From positions 620,001 through 684,000 of the forward strand of contig JACKQL020000009.1 of NCBI GenBank assembly GCA_018296165.2: a stretch of DNA of 64,000 nt, written 5' to 3'. Within the stretch, counting starts at the first letter, position 1. The number at the start of each line of letters is the position of its first letter. Both the position numbers and the translations under genes were made by a program. This document shows positions 23,163 through 35,280 of this stretch, piece by piece. Under the pieces are notes generated by a model, which was given only the letters and a program-made list of their open reading frames with translations, did not search any database and was not told the DNA's origin. This stretch comes from Termitomyces sp. T153. Lineage: Eukaryota; Basidiomycota; Agaricomycetes; Agaricales; Lyophyllaceae.

Positions 23163-26050
23163 GACAAAGGTAGAAGCTGATAGCTATGTATGAAGTGTCA
23201 ACTGCTAAGATGACTGGGTCAGCAGATTTGTAGTCAATAGGGACTAGAGGCTTAGTGTCTTGTAGTGCCTGCACAAGGTTGTGCTGGGCATTGATCTGGT
23301 TGGGGCCAAATTCAAAAGGAATGCCAGCATGCATTACTTTTATCAGGTGATGGGCTCTATGGGCAAAGTTCTTGACAAAAATTCTGAGGACACTAACAGT
23401 GCCAAGAAAGGCATGAACTTCCTAATAGTGTCTTGCAAGGTCCCCAGTGCTCAATTAGCACCAAGCAACTCTCTTTGGAAACTCATCCTTCAGGCATGCA
23501 GACATGACCAAGAATCTTAAACTTAGCAGTGCAAAGAACTAGCCTATAACCAGAAAATGTACTGCCACAATACTTCATGCACTGGAGAATGTAATTAAGA
23601 AGTCCAAAGAACCCCCAAAGCACTAGATGATTACTGGAGTTGTCAGGATGCCAAGCAGGGATGCCATTGACTAACATCCAATCTTTGGGTCCTTTAGCAC
23701 CTATGTCATCAATGAAGCTGAATACATTATGGGGAATTTCAGGCTGCAAGATGAAGTTGATGTTGTCATGGAAGATTGGTATGGAATTGGTCCAACCCAT
23801 TGGTAGCATTACCACTCACAAGGTGCCAAAGGGGGTCTGAAACATCATTGGTCACAAGAGGAAGGGTGGATCAAGTGCTTGTCATAGCCAACATAGAGGT
23901 CAAAGGTAGCACTGCAAATGAGTCCAGCAAAAGACTCAACAATGTGATCTGGGAATGGCAGGACTCCAGAGTGACAAATAGTCACCCAATTTAGCAGATT
24001 TAGACTATGAAGCTTACTATTCTTCTTGAGAACACAAAACCAGCATGAATGGTAGGCTGAGTTGGAAGGCTTGTAAATGCCAGTGTTGATCTTGTTGTGT
24101 ATGACCTTGCAGACCTCCTTCTCAAGGCCAGGTAGTATGGAGTGATTGTACCAGACCTATGGAACATGGGGAACTGTTGGAATGCATACAGGTGGAAAGA
24201 AGTTGGGTCACAAGCTGACATGTTCTGAGTTGTCCCAAGCAAAGGCTTGATTTTGCTTAGCAACAAGGTCAACTAGTATGTTGAGTTCATTGCTAGTGAG
24301 GAAGCCAGTGTCATGTTTACTAACAAATGTTACTTTGCATTTGTCAGTAAATTGGGCACTCAGTACAAAAGGAGGTGGGTTGGGTTTGAGAGCTGGCATA
24401 GTTGCTAGGAGGTTGCCAACAATCCTCTGTTTGATGCAAAAGTCTTCTCATACTTGGCTCACAACAGGTTTGGTTTTCAAAGTGACAGGCTTGTACTTCT
24501 TTTTGACCTGAGCACCTTTGTGTTTAGTATTGTTATTAATGGCAATGGTGAGGAAGGGGTGATGAATAAAGATGTCCATAGCAATGTCAGTAATAGGTGA
24601 GTGGGGAGTTGTGGTAGCAAGTCCAAGAATTTAGGGATCAGAAACATCTGTAGAGATAACATAGGAATTGGTAAGTAAGGGTTCAAAAAGAGATGGGGCA
24701 GTAGCATATAGATAGGCAAGAAAAGGGCATTGTAGATTTTCTGTAAGGAGATTGTCTGTAGGTAGAATGTCATAACTAATTCAGCACAAGAGATAAATGA
24801 AACTTGTCTGTTCTGGTAGTTATATTCAACAAATAATGCCAGATTGCTAGTGCCATTGCTAATTGTGTTGGTGGTGGTGGTGGTGGCATTGGTGCTGGGG
24901 CAACATATTTTTGTTGTAGCAAAACTGCTGGCAGGGTTGCTTGGGCTTTCCTCTTGAAAATGTTGGTATGATGCACCAAAAGCTAGTATTGGGGTCTGTA
25001 ATTGTTAACATTGTCTCTTGGTTGTTAATGGTCTTAACAACACTGTGGGTTATAACATCAAAGGGGTGACCAAGTAGGATATCATATGCTGGTGATTTGA
25101 TGATGTGAATCTGGAGGTAATATGTGATGTTGCCAATGGTGCAGCATATGTTGCATGTTAGACATAGCAGCTGATCCATGGTGCCATTAGTGCTCTACAT
25201 ATTGAGGACAACACTCAGGTTGTAGGTCATGAATAGTTTGCTAGCAAGTTCAGCCAACATGAAGATAATCTGAGACCCACTATTAGCAATGCATTCAATT
25301 TCTTTGCAATTGTCAATAAGCATCATGAATGACCAAATAGACTGGGTTTCTTTGGCACAGATAAGTATGACAAGGTCTTGACCTGGGGGAACTGATTCAA
25401 TGTAGGCTTCAACTGGATCAATAGCAGTGACTGGCACTAGCATTTCCAAGATACCCTGAGCAGTGGTGGCATTTGAAGACAGGCTGAAGATGGCATCATT
25501 ATAGGCAAAGGTTGGCAGGATTTCTTCAATTGAAGCATTGTATTTGGAGGGTTTGTTAGCAGTAGTGACAGCAGTAGTGACATTGGTGGCTAAGTTGCAC
25601 TTGGGGGTGACAGCATTATAGAACTGATTGCAAATGTCTGACAAGAGTGAGCACAATTCACCAACTGAAACTGTAAGCTTGGTTTGAAGTACATGATCAA
25701 AGACTGCCTTTGTCTGCTCAATGTCATAGATTGGTGGGATTGTCTTATAAGCACTATCTTGACACTTGTCTAGGGCAGCAAAGTTGCAAATGTTGGGTGG
25801 AATGTAACAATTGGGGATACCAAAGAACAGATGCAAGAGTGGCTGAGAACTGCTAGCACTAGTGACTAGAGCAGAGGCAGCTGGATGTGAGACATGTCCT
25901 AATGCTTTGTCTGCAGTAAGAGCACTAGGGACAGAAGGAGCAGAGTCAGCAGCAGCAGGAGCTGGGCAGTATCCTTTAGTGCATGGGATCTCTACTCTGT
26001 CAAAAATGTTGGGGCATCACAAAGCTATCAGTTCCCTCTCTAGCAACTCG
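23163..26050 (-). pseudogene. 5' half of a family-3-like Ty3 element: protease, RT, RNase H start
   Basis: This continues the element at 10003-11606. RNase H begins with PVILAVDTSYIAI (about 23215). The reverse transcriptase palm region (LPMGWTNSIPIFHDNINF) is at about 23805 and the box FSFIDDIGAKG at about 23725, in the place of YIDD of the family-3 copy. The protease is at about 25280 (IANSGSQIIF, where the usual D of DSGS is N) with LLGHPFDV at about 25065. An N-terminal region similar to the family-3 protease precursor extends to about 25836. No gag or 5' LTR is found to the right; the match fades near 26000. Confidence 0.8.
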
Positions 26051-26099
26051 ATGCATTCTTTGCAAGAGAGAGGCCTGGGTCCATTACTGTCCAAGTGCA

Positions 26100-27080
26100 A
26101 AACTTTGTGGATTAAAGTCTTACACATCACACCACTCCACCCTGAGGCTGCCTTATTAGCCAACCACTCCTCCCACCTCCTCCCAGACTCTGCCTCTGCT
26201 TGAGATACTCCAACCTAGGGCACTCCCTACCACTTTGCTGCTCTTTCTGTGGACTGTGCCTCCACCTGCACCAACCACTCCCATAGCTCTTGGACCTCTA
26301 GGGCCCACCTAGTGGCCATCCATGTGGCAGCATGCTGATCCTACCATGCCCATGTCCCTATTGTTCTGTGCCACATCCCAATCCTCCCCCACCCTCCAGA
26401 GTTTCTTTTCTCACACTGCCAGCTGCCCTGCCAACTCCTCCTCTTGCCAGCACAAGGACAAATCAATGGTCAGTGGTACTGGGCCAGAGATGCCTACAGG
26501 CTGCCCCACCAATGTCCCTAACCTGGGGGAGTATGTATAAGTACTGGAGGGGCTGGCCATCATCACCTCATTCTGGGGCCTCTTACTAGGCCTGGCCTCT
26601 GTGGGTAGAGATGCCCTCTGCTTACATTTATTCTGCATGGTCAAAACTACCTCCCTGCACCCACTTCACAGCAGCCCCACCCTTCTTAGAGACTGTCCCC
26701 CCACTGCAACAACCCCCCTCCCCAACCTGACACTCTGCTCTTCTGCCCCTTGCCCATTTTCCCTGTCACTCAAGCCAAGTCCCAACCCTGCTCTGCCAGC
26801 TATGCAAGCTGCATGTGAATTCTGTGAGACTGTGCACTTCTTATGCCTCATATAGCACAGAAGGCAGACAGACAAGTCCTGGTGGGATGGCACTGGCTCC
26901 TCAAACTCACAGCACTCCCCATGCTAGGCATAAAGAGCACACTAAAAACAATTGATCAGTCAGAGTACAAGCATGGCATTTCCAACAACTTAACAGGGCT
27001 TCTACCAGGCACTACTCTGGAGTTGGGGGGCCCTGTGCCCACTCAACTGCCTCTGCAAACTCCTCTGTCATCAAATCCAT
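26100..27080 (-). pseudogene. second copy of the family-1 antisense accessory gene (partial)
   Basis: It aligns with 19555-20544 on the minus strand: FAEA...GPP block (about 27050), a conserved intron acceptor TTTTTTAG at about 26950 with the donor mutated from GT to TT, a Cys-rich block CEFEEPVP ... CLLCYMRHKKC (about 26830-26910), NKCKQRAS ... PSKR (about 26580-26640), then the Glu/Gln-rich start of the coiled coil (WQEEELAGQL, about 26420-26450). Stops occur at Trp and Arg positions. The left boundary with the preceding element is blurred (about 26000-26100). The rest of this family-1 copy continues at 37849 after the family-3 insertion. Confidence 0.55.
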
Positions 27081-27955
27081 TGATGTGAAAGTAAGTTTGA
27101 TGCCGTCAATGATGTGATCAACTTATCAAACTTTCTATTCACAGTTTGTTTGGAGGCTTTTAGTTACATGCCAACTCAAGTAGAATTTCAATAGAAAAGT
27201 AATTTAATATTTTTAATAATTTTATTCCAAGCTTGAGACGGTCTCGCACTAAGGAATGGGCTCAATAGTATATTTACTGGTCCCGAAGCCACTAATAACT
27301 CTTAAGCCTAAGAATTCTGCTCCCTGGGGAATTCCAAGCTGTGGTACATAGTCTGCCTGCCTTTCTCTCTATCATCCTGTCCTTTTTATACCCCATTGGC
27401 TGTGCACGGACCAATGCGTTCCGCATGGTATTGTGCTGCGATAATCGGCCTGTGTGTCATCCTTCCTGCGTCATTCCATCTACCCATGATTTCTACAGTT
27501 TTATTTCTCCCCTTTCCTACCTCTTCTTTTCCCATGGTTTACGGCCATTTCCTGGACTCAATAGCGTAGCGTAGGGAGTTTTAAATAGTCATATTCAGTA
27601 GGCCTTTTCAATCATTGGAATCGTTGGCAGTTACTGCAGAGTTTCGTCGGCCTTGATGGCTGATCTCAGATTATGATCCGAGGTTGCCATCTCAGCCTGA
27701 GCAATGCCACAGACTTGGCCCTTTGTCAGCTTTTCAATCTCTTTTGACCATTCTACTCTGACGTAGTTACGTTGGTCCAGCCATCTCTTTTTGGCGTTAC
27801 TTGGAGGGGACCATACTTGATTTTACAAGGTATGTTTTTCTCGTCTATGGTTTTTGATGTTCGGCTTACAGTTTTTGGCTGTTTGATTAGACAACATCCT
27901 TTGTTCAGTTCTCATAGTACTTTTGCTGGTCCTCAATTTTGAGGCCGGCATATCA
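27081..27955 (-). repeat. 3' LTR of family 3 (875 bp)
   Basis: Minus-strand ends are TGATATGCCGG at 27955 and ...TTCACATCA at 27081. The purine run GCGGGGGAGG (27956-27965, read on the minus strand) abuts it as the polypurine tract. The U3 part (27400-27955) is almost identical to the right LTR. The U5 side (27081-27390) is only about 70% similar by eye. Confidence 0.88.
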
Positions 27956-28269
27956 CCTCCCCCGCACCGTGAGATGACTGCCCTCAGTCATTTTGTCATT
28001 GTTGGTAAGCCTAGCCAAGTCCGCTCCTGCTTCCCATTCAATCCTGAAAATTATTTCCCTTCTTATACAAAGAGTGAAAAAATTTTCGCTATCCGCTTGA
28101 TCAATCCTTCTGCAGCATGCTATAACAGTCCCTACCGCACTGTCTTTTCTGTCTGACGCAATGACCCCAAAAGCCACCCCGACTGCCCCTTGCAAGATGC
28201 CTCCTTCCAAGGTTGCCCATCCCCAAGTGGTGTACCACATCTCCTCATCCAACCCCTGCCCCTCGTCAT

Positions 28270-29485
28270 ATGCCCTCACCTCCTGATTTCTATGGGATGC
28301 TTCAGCATGCTGTCAAGCGTGACGCAAACCAGGTTATTCTCGCTGTCCTCCAGCATCCCATTTTTGTGCAGGCCATTATTGGCACATGCCACACTGCCAA
28401 AGCCTTCCCTGGCATGCCAGCTGACCGTGCTAGGTTCCTGGGATCGATTGGCTGGGTACGTCTTTCCTTAGCCCTTCCCCCTGACCCCCTGTCACATCCT
28501 TCTTTCCAGCGTTTCGCTGACCAGGCTGACTTTCCCCTTATTGCCAATCAGGCCAGCCTTGCTGATATGCCTTCTGACATGCTGCCCCTCCTTGACCGTC
28601 AAGCTGCCAACGATTCCCCTGCCGTCAAAGACTTTTTCACCTTTTCCAATGCAATCATCCAGCTTGAGGATAACCATTGTGAGGCTCAATGCCAGCAGGA
28701 GCTCCAGGCAGTGGGTCGTCCTTCTCTTGATTCCTCCCCCTTTCCTTATTTTCTTTGCTTCTGCCAGAAACAACGCCACGAGCGCGAGGATCGCAATGTT
28801 GAGATGCTTGGTCTGTCTTCTGTCAGCTCCTTGAAAAGGAAAGCTAACGTAAGTGCCCCCAGCTTCTCGTCTTGACCTCCTTGCTCATTGTTTTGACACT
28901 CTCTCCCTCTTCCTGTCTTCCTCTCAGTCCGAGCCTGATGGGAAACCCAAACCAAAAAAGGTTAAAGTCATTCCTTTGGCTAGTATGTCCCTTCTTTCTG
29001 GTGATTTCTTCCCTTTTCCTAACTCGTCGCCAACTCATCTCAGCAAATTACAAGACTGGTAGCGAGGCCACCCTTCTTCTCTTAGGCCAGGTCAATGCTG
29101 TCCTTGAGACGATCTCTCTTGCCAATGGCGATGTGGCTATTCCTTGTGAAGATCTCAAGAAGCAACATGAGGCTGTCAAGCTGGCCGTGCAACAGCAGCT
29201 CCATTTGTTAGACCTCTCTCTACAGACGTACAAGCTGATTACTGCATGCCTCACTCACCTGGACAAGGTTCTGGCCTCTGCCAACGTGGACCTTGCTGGT
29301 TCACTACTTGACGCCCTCAATGTTTCTTTTGAGGTATCGTTTTTATCATCTTTTCCTATTTCGGCTCTAGTTTACTAAGCCTAGCCCCCCAGGCTGTCCC
29401 CAAGGAGTCTGACGCTGACCTCGCCAGCCCCCCCAAAGGCAAATCTGAAGATCCCATGGCACTTTTGTTGGCTGCCACAGTGTAG
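28270..29485 (+). CDS. spliced antisense accessory gene of family-3 element, unknown function
   Basis: A six-exon gene opposite to the retrotransposon: exons 28270-28455, 28510-28710, 28768-28848, 28928-28982, 29044-29333 and 29393-29485, with introns of 54, 57, 79, 61 and 59 bp. All have GT donors (GTACGT, GTGGGT, GTAAGT, GTATGT, GTATCG) and CAG acceptors. Spliced, it reads 301 codons with no stop. The first two introns are multiples of three, so retention would also stay open. Residues 1-150 are helical without a recognised domain. A basic stretch LKRKAN ... KPKPKKVKV (151-170) looks like a nuclear signal. Residues 176-270 are Leu/Gln-rich, probably a coiled coil. The start is uncertain: an upstream ATG at 28161 is in another frame. 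Unlike the flanking pol, it is CpG-rich and undamaged. Function is unknown; I do not recognise a family. Confidence 0.68.
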
Positions 29486-29631
29486 ACACCTCTTTTGCCT
29501 TTGCCTAGCATAAATTGTAGCACAAATCATAGTGTAAACACCACTCCCCACTCATACAAAAATCCCTTTTTATATCCCTTATTCCACAACCCCAAATATA
29601 ATGCCATTAACCCCGAAAATGTGTGATTAAG

Positions 29632-30906
29632 TTAAAATATTCGAACTTTTGTCAATTTTTCGGGGCTATTGTCCAACTTAACCATGTCATGGTCTAGAGG
29701 CTCATGAAGCTTCATAGATCCAAATGACAGGTCTGACATAGCATTTATAGTAGGCCTTTGTAGTTCTTCCCTTAACTCCTTTAACTTTTCTGGAGTGATA
29801 TCTATCCATTGCTCTAGGCTCTGGGATAGCTCCAATTGTCTTCGAGCTTTGTAAGGGACTACTCTAAAAGCTGCAACTCTGGTCTGCCAAACTGACCCAT
29901 CCAGTTCTGCCACAATGTAGTTACCACCCTTGGTCTTAGTAATTACCACCATTGGACCATGAAAACGGGGCAGCATTTTAGCACTGTGTGAACTTTCTGT
30001 AATCATATTTTTAACCAAGACCAAGTCCAAGGGTTTGAAGTTGAAGTCTTTAATAGAGTTTTTATGCTCTTCTGCAAACTTCAAGGCCCATTGGAGTTTG
30101 TCCTTCCCAACTCTTTCTCTCATCTCTTCTACATGCTGGTGGTGCTTGGCTAAGGCCCTAGCATGATAATCAATCAACTCTTCTGTAGATAATGGGCCTT
30201 CTGGTAATTCTATTAACCAGGTAGCCTCTACCAAGTCCAAAGGTAGAGTTGGATGAGCTCCAGTGACCATGAAGTATGGTGAACATCCAAATCTCTGCTG
30301 GATAGTAATGCGATCACTCCACATTACATGGAAGAAGAACCAAAACCATTTAGTGCAATCCTCACAAGCTTTGAATAAAGCTTGCCTGACATCCCAATGT
30401 GGTCTTTCAATTTTGCCATTAGCTTGAGAGTTGTATGGAGAGATGGCAATGCCTCTGATTCCATATTTATTCTCTATCCAAGCTGTGACCTTTTTGAATT
30501 GTCCAGCATTATCAGTGATGATTTCTGCAATGCAACCCCAGCGACAAATTATATCCTCAAACAACCATTGACCAATTGTTTTGTGGTTCTCCTTGCGCAG
30601 AGGCCTCCCCTCCATCCATGAAGACAGTGCACACCTACCATGGACAATATACTTGCAGCCATTTGAAGCTGGAGTCATGTGCATGGTATCAATGTGGATT
30701 GTTTGGAAGATAGAGGGTGTATAGGTCACTGTGGGAGCTCTGTTTACAACTGTCTTCTGACGTATCTGACAGTTGTGACAAGTCCCAACATACCACTGTA
30801 CATCTCCATCAATCCCTGGCCACCAAAATCGTTCTTGTATTAACATTTTGGTTGCATAAGTCCCTCTATGCCCTAAGGCATCATGGGCTGATTTAAGCAT
30901 GAACAT
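29632..30906 (-). CDS. integrase of family-3 element (424 codons open)
   Basis: Retroviral-type integrase. The zinc region reads HDALGHRG ... CHNCQIRQ (residues 8-46). The catalytic core has HIDTMHM (first Asp, about 70), IITDNAGQF (second Asp, about 130) and NGKIERP (Glu, about 167). A long C-terminal region follows, with FHGPMVVITKTKGGNYIV resembling the usual small barrel domain. No chromodomain is present. All three catalytic acids are intact. A TGA just upstream (30907-30909) separates it from the RNase H/linker frame, which continues 30907-31263, so the natural product is probably a polyprotein. The antisense gene lies downstream. Confidence 0.85.
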   Translation of the reverse strand: MFMLKSAHDALGHRGTYATKMLIQERFWWPGIDGDVQWYVGTCHNCQIRQKTVVNRAPTVTYTPSIFQTIHIDTMHMTPASNGCKYIVHGRCALSSWMEGRPLRKENHKTIGQWLFEDIICRWGCIAEIITDNAGQFKKVTAWIENKYGIRGIAISPYNSQANGKIERPHWDVRQALFKACEDCTKWFWFFFHVMWSDRITIQQRFGCSPYFMVTGAHPTLPLDLVEATWLIELPEGPLSTEELIDYHARALAKHHQHVEEMRERVGKDKLQWALKFAEEHKNSIKDFNFKPLDLVLVKNMITESSHSAKMLPRFHGPMVVITKTKGGNYIVAELDGSVWQTRVAAFRVVPYKARRQLELSQSLEQWIDITPEKLKELREELQRPTINAMSDLSFGSMKLHEPLDHDMVKLDNSPEKLTKVRIF

Positions 30907-32682
30907 TCACCTATCAATATTGACTACTAGCTTATGCCTAGCCTCATGATTGCGCTTGTACAGTCTCCCCTTTTGATCAAAGAAGAACTGTCTTGCAAAC
31001 CTCTTGAACTTGTCTGGGTCCCAACCCTTCAAACCTTCAGGTTCTTTGCTTGGGTCTTGTAGCCAGCTTTGTACAATTGGTAGCAAGTTATCCCACTGTT
31101 CACTCTCACCACCCTTCCTATGTTTTAGGTAGGCTTGTAAGTCTGCTTCCTTTTCTTCCTCAGTACCTTCTGTGGGTAACAGAGGCTGAGAGAGAGATAG
31201 TACTGCAACAGGATCTATTCTAGATGTCTGCTGCTGACCTAGAACTGCCTTCCCAAGTTCCATCTCTTGAGACCTTGCTCTATCAAGTTCTTGTTCAAAG
31301 TCTGATACTTCAGTGGCTACTGCATGTAGACAGCCACCTCTAGTGTCAATTTGATCTGCAAACTCTTCAAGTGCTAAGGGTTCCCAATCCTCCCATCCTG
31401 GTTCATTGTTGGTTTTGTCTCAATATTCAAAGTGCATAGTCTTTGGGTTGTCCACCAACTCTGGATTAACAGGTGGGTACTCTTCATCTCCTGGCTGCTT
31501 AAGCCTCCTAGACAGGCCATCAACACTAAAGGTCTTTCCTGGCACATGCCTCAAAGTAAAATGATAGAGTAGGACATCCTCAATCCATCTCATGATGGTG
31601 GCATTAGGTCCTACTCCAGGGTTGCTTAGCATTCCTTTCAAATACTTGGCATCTGTCTCCACTACAAGCTTCCTACAACCAACTAGCCAATACTTGTTAG
31701 CTTGCAAGGCTCTCATCAAATCATACAGTTCTCTCTTAGGTTGTGAGAATCTTGCCTCCCTCTCATTCAAGGTGATGGATCCTAGCTTAGCACAAGTGCG
31801 TTGCTTAGGATTGTCTGGAGCTTCCTGGAATATTCCAAAGCCCACTGCCATCCAAGAAGTGTCAACTGATAGGACCACTGCCCCTCCTGACTCATAGTCA
31901 AGTGGTTTTAGAGGTGCACTTTCAGCTAGCAACTTCTTCAACTGAGCCATTGCTGACTGCTGTTCCTCACCCCAAACAAATGGTGTGTGGTTTTGCATCA
32001 ATTTGTTGATAGGTGCAGCCACTTTAGCATAGTCTTTAATGAACATCCTAAAGGTGCCACAAGTACCTAGGAAAGCTCTGACATCTGACTTGTCCTGGCA
32101 ATCATCCCACCCCATAACAATGGCCAACCGCTTGGTCTTAGGTTTTTGTCCCTCATAGGAACACCTGTGTCCAACCACTACAATCTCATCTGCACAGACT
32201 ACTGACTTCTTCCCAGAAAAAGTTCCTCCAGCATATTTGATTCTTTGTAACACTCTGTTTACATTGTGCAGATGTTCCCATACAAATCTCCTAATGCCTG
32301 GATTTTCTGGGATAACTTCATAGCCTCCATCTGGCAACTCATACCTATGAGGTGGACCTCTGATTGGCACATCATCAATATATGGCCAAGTTACATGAGG
32401 TATCTCATCTTTCAAGATGAAGGTAATGTCATCATGAAAGATTGGTACTGAATTTGTCCAGCCCATTGGCAGGGTTACCAACCTTAGAGCACCAAAGGGT
32501 GTCTGGAAGGTGGTATAGTCCCTGGACTTCACATCCAACACTCTCTCATCATATCCCACATACAAGTCAAAGATTCCTCCACAAGCTCTGCCAGCAAAAT
32601 GACTAGCCAACTCTTCAGTTGCTGGTGGCAATCCAGAATGTGCTATGGTCACTTTGTTTAAAGGTTCCAAGCTGTGAACTAT
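30907..32682 (-). pseudogene. RT palm to RNase H and linker, family 3
   Basis: From the left side of the solo-LTR insertion: SLEPLNKVTIAHSG, then LPMGWTNSVPIFHDDI (palm), catalytic box PYIDDVPI, thumb and connection (FLGTCGTFRMFI), and RNase H (VVLSVDTSWMAVGFGIF, then REARFSQPKRELYDL, then VETDAKYLKGML, then HVPGKTFSVDGLSRR). The 416 codons 31420-32670 are open. A linker follows to 31263-30907 with stops around 31264-31420. It is broken only by the LTR insertion and a few stops, so it is better preserved than the other elements' polymerases. Confidence 0.87.
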
Positions 32683-33736
32683 TGTAGTACTGGGTTAGAG
32701 TAATACTGATAGTTCTGGGGCTTTCTTGAAGACTTAGGCAGTCTACTCCAATTCAACACTGATGTCTTGATGAATGCTTGAAGTTGAAGGGGTTTACTTC
32801 CAAAATATTTCTATTCTGAATGCAGAGGGGTCTCAACAAACTCCAGCCTAAGTGATTCACTCCCTGGGAACCACCAAGCCTTTGCCTATTAATTGCCTGT
32901 GCATTTGCTACTCTACTTGGGCTATTTATACCTCTTTCTACAGTGCACAGACCACCCCCTACATGTGACTTTTGGTTCCATACTTTCCAGCCCCTTATTC
33001 ATAACTGTTATTCTAATTCCCCCTTTTGGCATGCCTGTTTCAGTGCCACAGGCCAGTTCCTGGTTCCATCATTCCTCCTTTGCATTCTTAGCTTCCATTT
33101 GCCCCATTTATCTCTCCCTCCTTTGTATTTCTTCCATTCATATTCTTCTCCATTCAGTTTCTTCCCTTCTTCTTCCTTTATTTATTTCATATTCTTCCCC
33201 ATTCAGGTCCTTTCCCATTCAGGTTCTTCCATTCATCTGTCCCCTCCCATTCATTCCATTCATCTTCCTTTATTCCTTTCATATTCTTCCCCTTTTAGGT
33301 TCTTTCCCATTCAGGTTCTTCCATTCATCTTCCTTTCCCTTCCCTTCATTCCATTCATTTCATATCCTTCCATTCATCTTCCTTTCCCTTCCCTTCATTC
33401 CATTCTTTCTCATTCATTCCTCCTTTACCTCCTTTCAGTCAATATTCCAATCTGGTTATTCTTAGATCAGATCTAGATCTTGCCAGAATTGATGCCACTC
33501 AGGTGCTTTTGCCAGTCCCATGCTTCCCCTCCCATTACAGTGATTGGACTATTATTGAGTGTATAGTCTAGTATAGTCCTTGTCCTATCCTGTTCTGTCT
33601 TTCTTCTGGTGTATTTAAAGGGATAATGTTGCTGGGACTTGTTTTACCAGGAGGCTTACAGTTTTCAGCCTTAATAAATGTTTGTTTTGACGTCTGGTGT
33701 TTATTATGTTCCCAATGGTGTGACAACATCGTATCA
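32683..33736 (+). repeat. solo LTR inserted in the family-3 reverse transcriptase, TSD CTAT
   Basis: 1054 bp with ends TGTAGTACTGGG ... CGTATCA and CTAT on both sides (32679-32682 and 33737-33740). The insertion splits the RT between SLRIV and HSLEPL, and removal restores the frame. The orientation is not settled; by end similarity (TGTA...TATCA) it is likely the same strand as the host element. Internally it has a long pyrimidine microsatellite of CATTCATCTTCC-type units (about 33070-33440). Its layout resembles the family-3 LTR (GCCTAAG, a CTCCCTGGG block, TTTATACC, GACCA), so it is a diverged relative. Confidence 0.85.
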
Positions 33737-35115
33737 CTATCCTCAAACTTTCACCACTCTTCTTCAATACTGTGAACCACTGGGATCTGTATGAAGAGTT
33801 GGATGGCTCATACACTCCTGCCTCAATTTTCTGCTTTATCATTTGGCAGATTTTATCTCTGAGTCCAGGAGCAATGGGAATGTTCCTCAATACCCAGGGG
33901 GTGTGAGGAATTACTGGCATCACTACAGGAGGGAAGAATTCCTCCTTGAGCCTACCTCTTTGAAAATCATCCCATGCAAAAGCCCTATTCTGCAGCATAA
34001 TTAGATGATGTACTGCCTTCATCTCCTCTGGCCACAAGAAACCATCACTATGTGCTTGGTCAATGATTCTCTTGCCCTCAGCAGTGTACCTCCCTGTGGG
34101 TTTGAAATCAGGTGGGTTTGGGTCTAACTGTGGCATGTCTGCTAGTGGATCCCCAGTGATACACCTTTCAATTCTAAACTCCTCAGGAGAGGTTCCTAGT
34201 ACAGGTTTTAACTTTCTATCAATAGGTTTGTATTTTTTAGAACATACTTGTGCACTCTCCCCCATGCCTGCTTCTAACTCTAGGCTTTTCTGCTCTACTT
34301 CTCTGGTATCTGACACAGCTGCCCATTTAGATAGGCTGACAATGTCTTCTCATCTCTTTTTCCAACACCTCCCTCTGCAGCAAAGGCCTGCAAATATACA
34401 CCTCTCAACTCCTGGTTCTTGAATCCACTATCACTTATAGTGTATCCAGTTACCACTCCTTCCCCATTCTTCTTTTCTCCAATCATTACTGCCACCTCTC
34501 CCTGGTCACTGACCAGATCATTGAGATTTGAAATTTTGGATCACTATCTCCTCCAACACCTGCCTTTGGCACCTTCCCTCTTTGAAGAGTGGGCAGGGCT
34601 GTCTGGTGACCAGTATTAGGATCTCTGATAGTGATGATGGCACTGCCATCTTGAAGATTTTGTATGTTGCTCTCTGTCAGTGTGTCAAAAGGATGACCCA
34701 ACAAGACAGTATAAGCTGGCTTGACAAAGATATGCACTTGTAGATAAATAGTGAAGCCTTCAGCAAAAGTAAATGGCACATTTTTGGCTAAACCAACTGA
34801 TGTATTCACTTGACTGTTGGCACTCTCCATCCTTAAGCATATGTCTGGATCCCAAGTCAATCCTAAACAAAGTGCCTCATCTAGTGCCATACAGACTATC
34901 TGAGAACCACTATCTAGAATTGTCTCTACTTGTCCCCTCTGATTGACAATGGGGTTCAAGGATCTCAACACTTGCAAATCTCTAGCCACATACACCACTA
35001 CTGGCTTTTCTCCTGGAGGGATATTTTCCAAGTAAGTGGCTACACAATCCTGATGCACTACTGCACCAGTAGGCAAATCATCCTGTGTCCCATCTGCAAT
35101 GAAATAGGTTGCCAT
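33737..35115 (-). pseudogene. protease and RT N-terminus, family 3
   Basis: Protease with the active-site loop ETILDSGSQIV (about 34910-34880) and the second motif VLLGHPFDTL (about 34690). A linker follows and then the RT N-terminus (FKPTGRYTAEGKRI, RAFAWDDFQRGRL, SNSSYRSQWFTVLKK, ESLRIV) up to the LTR insertion at 33737-33740. Frame changes occur near 34490 and 34320. Catalytic Asp, Ser and Gly are present. Confidence 0.82.
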
Positions 35116-35280
35116 TGGTATGTCATTGACATCTACTTTGTCAGGTGGTTTCTTCTCTCTTATAGTCTACTGTTGAACTGCTACCCTTGGGATATTGGGA
35201 TCCCTAGACTGAGTCCTTGATTTGAGAGTCAATTCTTGTATCATTGTTTCTCTTAATCTAGAAGCCACATCTAACAGTTC

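Noticed and set aside
27081..29490. Idea that the left LTR and antisense gene form a separate young insertion
   Set aside because: The polypurine tract abuts the LTR, CCAT flanks only the outer ends of 27081-37848, and no target duplication was found near 29490. Partial conversion fits better, but it stays open.
32893..33476. Two overlapping + frames of 177-190 codons rich in Phe, Ser, Pro and His that look like membrane proteins
   Set aside because: They come from the pyrimidine microsatellite of the solo LTR; a CATTCATCTTCC repeat gives open frames of this composition in any phase.
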